Positions 1 to 8,928 of a DNA stretch of 64,000 bases are shown here, piece after piece (position 1 is the stretch's first letter; every line of letters begins with the position of its first letter). The notes beneath the pieces are model-generated. The model had not been told where the DNA came from. It made no database searches and worked only from the letters and a program-made list of their open reading frames with translations. The stretch lies in NCBI RefSeq assembly GCF_002831665.1, contig NZ_CP025118.1, forward strand, positions 1,674,001 to 1,738,000. The letters are read 5' to 3'. This DNA comes from Lacinutrix sp. Bg11-31 (lineage in GTDB: Bacteria; Bacteroidota; Bacteroidia; Flavobacteriales; Flavobacteriaceae). The position numbers were made by a program, and so were the translations under genes.

Positions 1-320
1 TAATTCATTACAGCTCAAATATCGCAGTCCTACAACCCCAGTAATGCCTTAACATTACTGGTTTGGGCTAATCCGCGTTCGCTCGCCACTACTAACGGAA
101 TCACTATTGTTTTCTTCTCCTCCGGGTACTTAGATGTTTCAGTTCTCCGGGTTTGCTCACCTTACGGTGTAACATGTCTTCAACATGCTGGGTTGCCCCA
201 TTCGGATATCTACGGATCAATTTGTATGTGCCAATCCCCGTAGCTTTTCGCAGCTTATCACGTCCTTCATCGCCTCTGAGAGCCAAGGCATTCCCCATAC
301 GCTCTTATTTAGCTTATTGT
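1..320 (-). rRNA. rrl: 23S ribosomal RNA, 5' part only
   Basis: Read on the minus strand, this stretch carries the conserved start of bacterial 23S rRNA, including GGGGAATGCCTTGG, AGAGGCGATGAAGGACG and AGTGGCGAGCGAACGCGG. The gene runs off the left edge of the window. The 5' boundary near 320 is estimated by alignment from memory with the E. coli 23S start and may be off by 10-20 nt. It is the third gene of an rRNA operon after 16S, tRNA-Ile and tRNA-Ala. Reading frames here are artefacts. Confidence 0.95.
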
Positions 321-476
321 ACTATTTGCTTTTTTAATGAGTTACATTACTAATAGTCGCTCGTGGCTAACTATTAGTATTTAATATTATTGTCATTGAG
401 ACGAATCTCAAATCTTTAATTTCATGTATCTTTTTTCAATATGTCAATGAACGTTTTTCAGTCTAAAACTGAATTG

Positions 477-550
477 TGGAGAATATCGGAGTCGAACCGA
501 TGACCTCCTGCGTGCAAGGCAGGCGCTCTAGCCAGCTGAGCTAATCCCCC
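477..550 (-). tRNA. tRNA-Ala (TGC)
   Basis: The minus strand folds as a full cloverleaf: acceptor GGGGGAT pairs with ATTCTCC using G-U pairs, D-stem GCTC, anticodon TGC in the loop of CCTGCCTTGCACGCAGG, T-loop TTCGACT, discriminator A. No CCA is encoded. It lies in the 16S-23S spacer next to tRNA-Ile, the usual Bacteroidota arrangement. Confidence 0.96.
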
Positions 551-633
551 AATTATAAATTCCGAATATTGCATTCAGAATTTTATTATTTAGAATTGAC
601 AACTTCTAGAATTTCCTTTATTATAGTAGTTAG

Positions 634-707
634 TAGTCTCAGGCAGACTCGAACTGCCGACCTCTACATTATCAGTGTAGCGCTCTAACCAGCTGAGCTA
701 TGAGACT
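634..707 (-). tRNA. tRNA-Ile (GAT)
   Basis: The minus strand gives acceptor AGTCTCA pairing perfectly with TGAGACT, D-stem GCTC, anticodon GAT within CTACACTGATAATGTAG, T-arm GGCAGTTCGAGTCTGCC and discriminator A. No CCA is encoded. It is the first tRNA of the rRNA spacer, 84 nt upstream of tRNA-Ala in transcription order. Confidence 0.96.
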
Positions 708-786
708 CTACTATAAGTTTTATTTAAATTAACAGCAGGAGAATAAACAATTTTTTCCATATAAATATTCTTGGTCGTCTTTCTCT

Positions 787-2310
<1,524 letters not shown>

Positions 2311-2495
2311 AAATTTTTAAGTGTTTCCACTAATATGCTTAACAACCAAAGAAATTAAATTAGTACTCGAATGGTTTATTCTCTTGTTTGTTTACAACCG
2401 TTTCCAGTTATAAACTTACGCTGTCAATTCAATATGTTTATGAACTTGTATTCTTATTTTTAATTTGCTAAATAAGTAAATTACTTAGCGGGCTG

Positions 2496-2526
2496 CAAAT
2501 GTAAAACCCTTTTTGTTTCTGTGCAA
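2496..2526 (-). promoter_or_regulatory. rRNA operon promoter, proximal
   Basis: On the minus strand: TTG (2526-2524), 20 nt, TACATTTG (2503-2496), matching the Bacteroidota sigma-A consensus TTG/TAnnTTTG. It is followed by the G+C-rich block GCAGCCCGC, shared in near-identical form with the two other promoters upstream. It lies about 190 nt upstream of the mature 16S end. Confidence 0.8.
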
Positions 2527-2633
2527 TGTTTTTTTTGTTTTTCTTTTAAAAAATATTAAAGCTTTAACACTCTAAAAAAACACTGAATTTCACTGAACTT
2601 TTTTGCTCTAAATTTTGACGTTTTAAGCGGCTG

Positions 2634-2662
2634 CAAATATACAAACCTTTTTTAATATAAAA
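2634..2662 (-). promoter_or_regulatory. rRNA operon promoter, middle
   Basis: The minus strand has TATATTTG (2641-2634), followed by GCAGCCGCTTA, the same downstream block as the other two copies. The upstream -33 TTG is not clear. The repetition of the -7 element plus the discriminator block is the main evidence. Confidence 0.65.
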
Positions 2663-2756
2663 AGCTTTTTTTGAAGTTTTTTATATTTTTATTTTTCGTC
2701 TTGTTTAGGAACTTCGCTTTTTACCTTATCGTTTTGACTGCGGCGCTAAGCGGCTG

Positions 2757-2786
2757 CAAATGTACAACCGTTTTTTACTTACACAA
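2757..2786 (-). promoter_or_regulatory. rRNA operon promoter, distal
   Basis: On the minus strand: TTG (2786-2784), 19 nt, TACATTTG (2764-2757), then GCAGCCGCTTA. This is a near-perfect Bacteroidota promoter. The three -7 elements are spaced about 138 and 123 bp apart, so they form a stacked set. Confidence 0.78.
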
Positions 2787-2932
2787 GCTTTATTTTAATG
2801 TTTTTTAGTTTTAATTTTTGGAATGCGTTTTAAAGTCTTCTAATCAGTTAGTTGTAGTGCTATTTTTTTTGCTGTATTTTTATCTTGATTGTCCTTATTA
2901 TATATACCTTATTTAGTGTTGTTTTTGAAGCC

Positions 2933-2989
2933 TAACTTCTATCCTATTATTAGTAGTAGTTTACCTTCTCTAAAATAGATTAGAAGTTA
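2933..2989. repeat. inverted repeat in rRNA-thrS intergenic region
   Basis: TAACTTCTA (2933-2941) is the exact inverse of TAGAAGTTA (2981-2989), separated by 39 nt. No U-tract follows, so it is not a typical terminator. It sits just before the structured repeat at 3004. Apart from the promoters, this inverted repeat and that element, I see nothing in 2311-3116. Confidence 0.5.
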
Positions 2990-3003
2990 GCCTTACAAAT
3001 ACA

Positions 3004-3081
3004 GCGTTAGGGATTGAAACGGCATCCTTTTTTATCTTTTAGAAAAAAGATATAGTGAAAAGCTCGACCTTTAGGTAACGC
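3004..3081 (+). repeat. structured intergenic repeat, copy 1
   Basis: The element is bounded by GCGTTA (3004-3009) and TAACGC (3076-3081), which are inverse complements. Inside are GGAT...ATCC, a hairpin ATCTTTT-AGA-AAAAGAT, CTCGACC, and AGGTAACGCCCAAATA at the right edge. Copies at 8815 and 17466 share the ends and the internal GCGAC-like block. The short internal hairpins suggest a structured RNA or REP-like element; its function is unknown. Confidence 0.6.
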
Positions 3082-3116
3082 CCAAATAGTTAATAGTGAT
3101 AATTTACATATATGTA

Positions 3117-3147
3117 TTGCTTGTGTCTTTATAACCTATTATCTTTG
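3117..3147 (+). promoter_or_regulatory. thrS operon promoter
   Basis: TTG (3117-3119), 20 nt, TATCTTTG (3140-3147) matches the Bacteroidota consensus and sits 22 nt before the thrS ATG, giving a short leader. Confidence 0.65.
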
Positions 3148-3169
3148 TTAACTGAATTTAAACTTATAT

Positions 3170-5104
3170 ATGATACAAATTACTTTACCTGATGGGAGTG
3201 TTAAATCGTTAGAAACGAATTCGACTCCTATGGATGTTGCAAAAAGCATAAGCGAAGGATTTGCAAGAAATGTTATTTCTGCAAGTTTTAATGGAGAAAC
3301 GGTTGAAACAGTTACTCCTTTAACAACGGATGGCTCTATAGTATTATATACCTGGAATAATGATGAAGGTAAAACTGCTTTTTGGCATTCTAGTGCTCAT
3401 GTTTTGGCGCAAGCTATACAAGAATTATATCCAAATGCAAAATTGACTATTGGCCCTGCTATTGATCGTGGTTTTTATTATGATGTAGATTTTGGTGATG
3501 CTGTTTTATCCGACAAAGACTTTAAGACGATTGAAAACAAAATGTTGGAGATTGCTCGTGGAAAACATGATTTTAAAATGAGAAGTACTTCTAAGGCTGA
3601 GGCTTTAGAGTTTTATAAGGATAATTCGTTTAAGACGGAGTTGATTAAAAATCTAGAGGATGGTACTATTACTTTTTGCGACCACTCTACGTTTACAGAT
3701 TTATGTCGTGGTGGACATATTCCAAATACTGGAATAATTAAGGCGCCTAAAATACTATCTGTAGCTGGAGCTTATTGGAGAGGAGACGAAACTAAGCAAC
3801 AATTAACGCGTATTTATGGTATTACATTTCCGAAACAAAAGGAATTAACTGAGTATTTAGCTTTATTAAAAGAGGCTAAAAAACGTGACCATAGAAAACT
3901 TGGTAAAGAGTTAGAATTGTTTACATTTTCGCAAAAAGTGGGTGCTGGTTTACCTCTATGGTTACCAAAAGGTGCTGCTCTACGCGAGCGTTTAGAAAAC
4001 TTTTTAAAAGCTGCACAAAAAAAAGCGGGTTACGAAATGGTAATGACTCCACATATTGGACAAAAGGAACTTTATGTTACTTCTGGCCATTATGCTAAAT
4101 ATGGTGAGGATAGTTTTCAAGCAATAAAAACACCGAAAGAGGATGAAGAATTTTTGTTAAAACCGATGAATTGCCCACACCATTGTGAAATATACAACGC
4201 AATGCAATGGTCTTACAAAGATTTACCTAAAAGATTTGCTGAATTTGGTACTGTATATAGATACGAACAAAGTGGTGAATTACATGGTTTAACTCGTGTT
4301 CGTGGTTTTACGCAAGATGATGCACATATATTTTGTACTCCAAACCAATTAGATCAAGAGTTCAAAAATGTTATAGATTTAGTTCTTTATGTTTTTGGTT
4401 CTTTAGGATTTGAAAACTTTACAGCACAAGTTTCTTTAAGAGACCCTAAGACTCCTGAAAAATATATTGGTAGTCTTGAAAATTGGGAGAAAGCTGAACA
4501 GGCTATTATTAGTGCAGCGAAAGATAAAAATTTAAATTATGTTATAGAAACTGGCGAAGCTGCGTTTTATGGTCCTAAGTTAGACTTTATGGTTAAAGAT
4601 GCTTTAGGTAGAAAATGGCAACTTGGTACAATACAGGTTGATTATAATTTACCTGAACGTTTTGAATTGACTTATAAAGGAAGTGATAACGAATTACATA
4701 GACCTATAATGATACACCGTGCTCCTTTTGGGAGTATGGAACGTTTTATAGCAATTTTATTAGAACATACTGGTGGGAATTTTCCGCTTTGGTTGATGCC
4801 AAATCAAGTTTCTATATTAACTCTTAGTGAGAAATATGAAAAATACGGTGAAAAAGTTTTAAATTTGCTAGAAAAACACGAAATTCGCGCACTTGTAGAT
4901 AATAGAAGTGAGACTATTGGTAAGAAAATTAGGGAGGCAGAAATGAAGAAGACGCCTTATATGATTATCATAGGAGAGAATGAGGAGAATGAAAACAAGA
5001 TATCTGTAAGACAACATGGAGGAGAAGATTTAGGCACGATAAGTGTAGAAGAGTTCTCAGAGATTGTTACTATAGAAATAAATAAGACATTGAAACAATT
5101 TTAA
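3170..5104 (+). CDS. thrS: threonine--tRNA ligase
   Basis: This class II synthetase charges tRNA-Thr in the cytoplasm and edits mischarged Ser-tRNA. Its 644 aa is the full family length. Residues 1-61 form a TGS domain. The editing domain carries H73 and H77 (HSSAH) plus C179 and H183 (DLCRGGH). The catalytic core follows from about 240, with zinc ligands C335 (MNCPHH) and H386 (DDAHIF), motif 2 around [10 protein letters not shown], and motif 3 [11 protein letters not shown]. The anticodon-binding domain occupies the last 100 residues. It heads the conserved thrS-infC-rpmI-rplT cluster and has its own promoter at 3117-3147. Confidence 0.98.
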   Translation: MIQITLPDGSVKSLETNSTPMDVAKSISEGFARNVISASFNGETVETVTPLTTDGSIVLYTWNNDEGKTAFWHSSAHVLAQAIQELYPNAKLTIGPAIDRGFYYDVDFGDAVLSDKDFKTIENKMLEIARGKHDFKMRSTSKAEALEFYKDNSFKTELIKNLEDGTITFCDHSTFTDLCRGGHIPNTGIIKAPKILSVAGAYWRGDETKQQLTRIYGITFPKQKELTEYLALLKEAKKRDHRKLGKELELFTFSQKVGAGLPLWLPKGAALRERLENFLKAAQKKAGYEMVMTPHIGQKELYVTSGHYAKYGEDSFQAIKTPKEDEEFLLKPMNCPHHCEIYNAMQWSYKDLPKRFAEFGTVYRYEQSGELHGLTRVRGFTQDDAHIFCTPNQLDQEFKNVIDLVLYVFGSLGFENFTAQVSLRDPKTPEKYIGSLENWEKAEQAIISAAKDKNLNYVIETGEAAFYGPKLDFMVKDALGRKWQLGTIQVDYNLPERFELTYKGSDNELHRPIMIHRAPFGSMERFIAILLEHTGGNFPLWLMPNQVSILTLSEKYEKYGEKVLNLLEKHEIRALVDNRSETIGKKIREAEMKKTPYMIIIGENEENENKISVRQHGGEDLGTISVEEFSEIVTIEINKTLKQF

Positions 5105-5133
5105 ATATAACGTTTAACTAAAAATATAAAGTC

Positions 5134-5685
5134 ATAGCAATACGTAGAAAAAGATCGAGAGGCCCTTTAAGAGTCATTAAAGAAGACCAACACAGAATAA
5201 ACTCAAAAATTAGAGCAGAAAAAGTGCGTCTAGTTGGAGAGAACATCGAAGTTGGTATTTACACAACTAAGGAAGCTTTAGCCATGGCTGAAGAACAAGA
5301 ATTTGATTTGGTGGAGATTTCACCAAAAGCAGATCCTCCTGTGTGTAAAATTATGGACTACAAGAAGTTTCTTTACGAACAAAAGAAACGTGATAAGGCT
5401 TTAAAAAGTAAAGCAACGAAAGTTATTATTAAAGAAATTCGTTTTGGTCCACAAACTGATGATCATGATTATCAGTTTAAAAGGAAACACGCTGAAAAGT
5501 TTTTAAAGGAAGGTGCTAAATTAAAAGCATTTGTATTCTTTAAAGGACGTTCTATTGTGTTTAAAGAGCAAGGTCAAATTTTATTATTGCGTTTAGCGCA
5601 AGACCTAGAAGAACTTGGTAAAGTTGAACAAATGCCAAGGTTGGAAGGAAAAAGAATGACTATGTTTATTGCTCCTAAAAAGTAA
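5134..5685 (+). CDS. infC: translation initiation factor IF-3, AUA start
   Basis: IF-3 binds the 30S subunit and checks start-codon and initiator-tRNA pairing. From ATG or GTG codons alone the frame would begin only at GTG 5224, cutting off a conserved N-terminus. Reading upstream gives an AUA at 5134 followed by [20 protein letters not shown], the usual flavobacterial IF-3 beginning. An in-frame TAA at 5119 and the absence of any ATG, GTG or TTG between 5122 and 5223 support AUA as the start. The product is 183 aa with N-domain, linker and C-domain ([17 protein letters not shown]). A non-standard start is the known device by which IF-3 limits its own synthesis in other bacteria; its operation here is inferred. 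Confidence 0.93.
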   Translation: MAIRRKRSRGPLRVIKEDQHRINSKIRAEKVRLVGENIEVGIYTTKEALAMAEEQEFDLVEISPKADPPVCKIMDYKKFLYEQKKRDKALKSKATKVIIKEIRFGPQTDDHDYQFKRKHAEKFLKEGAKLKAFVFFKGRSIVFKEQGQILLLRLAQDLEELGKVEQMPRLEGKRMTMFIAPKK

Positions 5686-5792
5686 ACTTTTATTTGCTTG
5701 CAAATGAAGATTTAGAATTAAAGGAAGAGATGCTGAAATAAGTTCAGCAGTAAAGATATTATAAGTGAAATAATTAAAAACTAGGAAACAAG

Positions 5793-5990
5793 ATGCCTAA
5801 AATGAAAACAAAATCTAGTGCTAAAAAGCGTTTTAAGCTTACAGGTACTGGTAAAATTAAAAGAAAGCACGCGTTTAAGAGTCACATCTTAACAAAGAAG
5901 TCTAAGAAACGTAAGCTTAAATTAACTCATGATGGTTTAGTACATAAAGCCGATGAGAACAATATTAAAGTAATGCTACGTTTAAAGTAA
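5793..5990 (+). CDS. rpmI: 50S ribosomal protein L35
   Basis: This 65 aa, very basic protein has the L35 signature start [20 protein letters not shown] and the following [12 protein letters not shown]35 is a late-assembling large-subunit protein. It lies between infC and rplT as in most bacteria. The 107 nt gap before it contains a small hairpin (GCTGAA 5732-5737 pairing with TTCAGC 5743-5748), which might be part of L20-type autoregulation but is not proven. Confidence 0.97.
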   Translation: MPKMKTKSSAKKRFKLTGTGKIKRKHAFKSHILTKKSKKRKLKLTHDGLVHKADENNIKVMLRLK

Positions 5991-6098
5991 CATTACCTTA
6001 ATAGGTTACAAATTATTTATAAACCCTGGAGTTAGGCAAACTCAGATTTAAAACAAGTGTCAAATTATTGACCGCCTGCTACAAAACACATTTAAATT

Positions 6099-6443
6099 AT
6101 GCCAAGATCAGTAAATTCTGTTGCCAAAAGAGCCAGAAGAAAAAAAGTGCTTAAACAAGCAAAAGGTTACTTCGGACGTCGTAAAAACGTTTGGACAGTA
6201 GCAAAAAATGCGGTTGACAAAGCGATGCAATATTCGTACAGAGACCGTAGAGTAAAAAAGAGAACATTTCGTGCATTATGGATCACGCGTATTAACGCTG
6301 GAGCTCGTTTACACGGTATGTCTTATTCACAATTTATGGGAAAAGTAAAAGCTAACAATATCGAATTAAACCGTAAGGTTTTAGCCGATTTAGCAATGAA
6401 TCACCCAGGTGCTTTTGAAGCAATCGTGAACAAAATTAAATAA
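6099..6443 (+). CDS. rplT: 50S ribosomal protein L20
   Basis: This 114 aa basic protein starts [20 protein letters not shown] and contains the family block [17 protein letters not shown] and the C-terminal globular domain. L20 binds 23S rRNA early in 50S assembly and, in other bacteria, represses its own operon by binding the mRNA. It is the last gene of the operon and is followed by a strong terminator at 6490-6519. Confidence 0.98.
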   Translation: MPRSVNSVAKRARRKKVLKQAKGYFGRRKNVWTVAKNAVDKAMQYSYRDRRVKKRTFRALWITRINAGARLHGMSYSQFMGKVKANNIELNRKVLADLAMNHPGAFEAIVNKIK

Positions 6444-6489
6444 GGGCATTTTGCCAATTGAATAATATCATTTCACTTATATGATAGAG

Positions 6490-6519
6490 AGTCCGATTCG
6501 AAAGAATCGGACTTTTTTT
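6490..6519 (+). terminator. rho-independent terminator of thrS-rplT operon
   Basis: A perfect 10-bp stem, AGTCCGATTC (6490-6499) and GAATCGGACT (6504-6513), with a GAAA loop, runs into seven T. Confidence 0.95.
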
Positions 6520-6606
6520 GTATATAACATTTACGTTAACTTAATGTTATTGCTAAGTTTATTTTACTAATACTAATTACCTTTGACCTAAAAGAAACGC
6601 AATAGT

Positions 6607-7428
6607 ATGGATTTATCTAAAGTGAAATTAATTGCCACAGATATGGATGGTACATTACTTAATTCTAAGCATGAAGTAAGTGATGATTTTTTTGAATTAT
6701 TTAACCAAATAAAATCACATGGTATTTTATTTGTTGCAGCTAGTGGACGACCGTATTATAGTATGATAGATAAGCTCTCTAAAATTAAAGATGATATTAT
6801 TATCGTCTCTGAAAATGGTGGACTTGGCATAAAAAATGAAGAATTATTTTTATCTAACCCTATTGATGGAGACAACTTTAAAGAAATATATGATTTAGCT
6901 TCTGGTATAAAAGATGCACACGCTGTATTTTGTGCTAGAAATAAAGCATATGTTTTAAGTGATTCGCAAAAGCTATTAGAATTACTTAAAGAATACTACC
7001 CGAAATATAATGTCGTTTCTAATCCTTTACAGATTACGGAACCTATTTATAAGGTTGCTTTATTTCATGAAGTAAGCTCTGAGCGTTTTATTTATCCATT
7101 TGTGAAACACATTGAAAAACGTTTTAAAGTAAAAGTTAGCGCAAACCATTGGGTTGATATCTCTGAAAACAAAGCTAATAAAGGCCATGCGATTTCACTT
7201 ATTCAAGAAAATTATAATATTACTACTGCGGAAACAATGGTGTTTGGTGATTATAAAAATGATATCGAAATGCTAAAATTGGCTAAGTTTAGCTTCGCTA
7301 TGCAAAATGCGCACCCAGATGTTAAAGCTGTAGCTAATTTTGAAACTAAAAGTAACGATGAAAATGGTGTTGAATATATATTAAAACAAACTATTGAAGC
7401 TAAAAAGGCTGCTATTAAAACATTCTAA
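6607..7428 (+). CDS. Cof-type HAD hydrolase
   Basis: This predicted cytoplasmic sugar- or nucleotide-phosphate phosphatase is 273 aa, typical of the Cof/HAD-IIB group. Motif I is DMDGTLLNS with nucleophile D12 and acid/base D14. Motif II is the AASGRP region (S/T plus R), followed by the IIB cap domain. A Lys lies near NKANKGHA, and motif IV is VFGDYKNDIEML. The substrate cannot be read from sequence. A possible -7 element TACCTTTG lies at 6578-6585. The 3' end overlaps the convergent cyclase gene by 14 nt. Confidence 0.92.
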   Translation: MDLSKVKLIATDMDGTLLNSKHEVSDDFFELFNQIKSHGILFVAASGRPYYSMIDKLSKIKDDIIIVSENGGLGIKNEELFLSNPIDGDNFKEIYDLASGIKDAHAVFCARNKAYVLSDSQKLLELLKEYYPKYNVVSNPLQITEPIYKVALFHEVSSERFIYPFVKHIEKRFKVKVSANHWVDISENKANKGHAISLIQENYNITTAETMVFGDYKNDIEMLKLAKFSFAMQNAHPDVKAVANFETKSNDENGVEYILKQTIEAKKAAIKTF

Positions 7429-8482
7429 TCGCTGAGATTTTAAATTTTTCTTCTTTTCCTTTTAACTCAATATCTCCAATAAACTCTGTAGTATATTTAG
7501 TTGATAATGTTAAATCTTCGATTAGTAGGTTTGAACACAATAGCAACTCGTTGTATTTATTGCACTCTCCTTGTATTCTTGCCGAAGTATTAATAACATC
7601 TCCATGATACGCAATTTCTTTTTTAACTGTACCTACTTCTGTTACTATTAATTTACCTCCATGTAAACCTGCTTTAAATACAGGAACGAGATTGTACTTA
7701 GACATATAGTATTTTTGCTTTTTTAGAATACGGTTTTGAAAATGAAAAAATAGATTAACACAGTTGTTGTTATTAATTCCTGTTTTATATTTCCAACTAA
7801 GTACAGCTTCATCGCCAACATATTGGTATATTTCTGCATCGTATTTGGTTACAATTCTATTTAAATCGTAGAAGCAATCTTGAATTAACTCACTGTAGTG
7901 GTAATGCCCAATTTGCTCAGCTATGGTTGTTGATGCTTGTAAATCTAAGAACATAAAAATACGCTTCTCCTCTCTTGGCTTTCTATACTTACCAATTAGA
8001 AAGTTAAAGAAAACTCCTCTACCAAATTTTTCGTTTGCAATTTTTATAAATGAAAAAATAATAGAACAGATTAAAAAATAGCCAACTGTAATCCAGAATA
8101 TTTCACTTGTTTTCCACCAACCTTTATCTGTTGTCAACTCCAAATTCAACTCGTATTCTGCCAATGGAAACACATAATTTAAAGATAAAATTAGACCCAT
8201 TAAATAGATGATTATTTTTTCGACCAAAACTAAGGCAAGAGATAAGTTTTTGGATAAGAACTTATCAAAGAGAAATTCTACTATGGCAAATATGGATCCA
8301 ATTAAAGTTCCTAATAAAATTCCAAACCTTAATATATCTGATATATGATAATCTGTAGCAATATTTCCTTCTTCGGAACCTATAGCATAGTACCTTATAT
8401 ATATAAAAATACTAAAGGCAATTACCCAGAAAACAACTGTTTGTATTAATAAACGTAAAAATTGTAAAATGTAATTATTCAC
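7415..8482 (-). CDS. membrane class III adenylate/guanylate cyclase
   Basis: This 355 aa protein has four predicted membrane helices (about 8-28, 52-72, 85-104 and 129-147) and a C-terminal class III nucleotide cyclase domain from about 172. Metal-site features are visible: FMFLDLQASTTIAEQ for the first Asp and YQYVGDEAVLSW for the second. The transition-state Asn/Arg block is GDVINTSARIQ. It should make cAMP or cGMP inside the cell; the specificity is not assigned. The start is GTG. It follows the EF-hand gene by 6 nt and is surely cotranscribed with it, which suggests calcium input. Confidence 0.88.
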   Translation of the reverse strand: MNNYILQFLRLLIQTVVFWVIAFSIFIYIRYYAIGSEEGNIATDYHISDILRFGILLGTLIGSIFAIVEFLFDKFLSKNLSLALVLVEKIIIYLMGLILSLNYVFPLAEYELNLELTTDKGWWKTSEIFWITVGYFLICSIIFSFIKIANEKFGRGVFFNFLIGKYRKPREEKRIFMFLDLQASTTIAEQIGHYHYSELIQDCFYDLNRIVTKYDAEIYQYVGDEAVLSWKYKTGINNNNCVNLFFHFQNRILKKQKYYMSKYNLVPVFKAGLHGGKLIVTEVGTVKKEIAYHGDVINTSARIQGECNKYNELLLCSNLLIEDLTLSTKYTTEFIGDIELKGKEEKFKISAIRMF

Positions 8483-8488
8483 TTTTAT

Positions 8489-8758
8489 TTAATTAGAAAT
8501 TTCGTCTATTGCTGCTTTAAATTCTTCCCAGTTTATTGAATGGTCTCCATCTTTATCGTAACCTTCTATTAATTTAGAGCTTACCATCCCACGAATAAAT
8601 CCACTGATTTCTGCTTCTTTAAGTAAGTTTTTAATTTCAGATTTTGAGAGCTTGCCATCTCCATTCTCATCGAAAAAACGAAAAGCTTCTTCTGGAGTTC
8701 TAAAATGGTTGGTTATTAATATTTGAATTTTTTTTAAAATATCGTCTTTTGCTGACAT
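8489..8758 (-). CDS. small EF-hand calcium-binding protein
   Basis: This 89 aa soluble protein has no signal peptide and carries two canonical EF-hand loops. Loop 1 is D30-x-N32-x-D34-G-K36...E41 and loop 2 is D68-x-D70-x-D72-H-S74...E79. Both keep the 1,3,5 and 12 ligand positions, so both should bind calcium. It is the first gene of a two-gene operon with the membrane cyclase (6 nt gap). The natural inference is a calmodulin-like partner or sensor for the cyclase, though no interaction can be read from the sequence. Confidence 0.88.
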   Translation of the reverse strand: MSAKDDILKKIQILITNHFRTPEEAFRFFDENGDGKLSKSEIKNLLKEAEISGFIRGMVSSKLIEGYDKDGDHSINWEEFKAAIDEISN

Positions 8759-8814
8759 TGCTTAATATTTAAGTATTACTGTAATTTGAATTAAGAAACT
8801 ATGTTTGGGATATT

Positions 8815-8917
8815 GCGTTAAGGATGGAGGCATTGTTGGAGCTCTCCAGACTTTTTGTCTGGAAGCGACTGCCGAGAGCCTGACCGAAACATGCTTTTGA
8901 GGCATGTTTTGGTAACG
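8815..8917 (-). repeat. structured intergenic repeat, copy 2
   Basis: The element is bounded by GCGTTA (8815-8820) and GGTAACG (8911-8917). It contains two strong hairpins, TCCAGAC-TTTT-GTCTGGA and AAACATGC-TTTTGA-GGCATGTTT, and a GCGACTGCCGAGAGCCTGACC core resembling copies 1 and 3. It lies between the EF-hand gene and the 418 aa secreted protein, both on the minus strand. Orientation is uncertain because the ends are inverse complements. Confidence 0.55.
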
Positions 8918-8928
8918 TCTAAAATAAT

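Noticed and set aside
393..410. REP-like match in the 16S-23S spacer
   Set aside because: The similarity to 46826-46866 is short and may be part of the rRNA processing stem.
2931..2992. Integron attC-like site (GCCTAAC ... GTTAGCC)
   Set aside because: The right core does not match GTTRRRY and no integrase or cassette is near.
5224..5685. infC starting at GTG 5224
   Set aside because: It would remove 30 conserved N-terminal residues that are plainly encoded upstream from the AUA at 5134.
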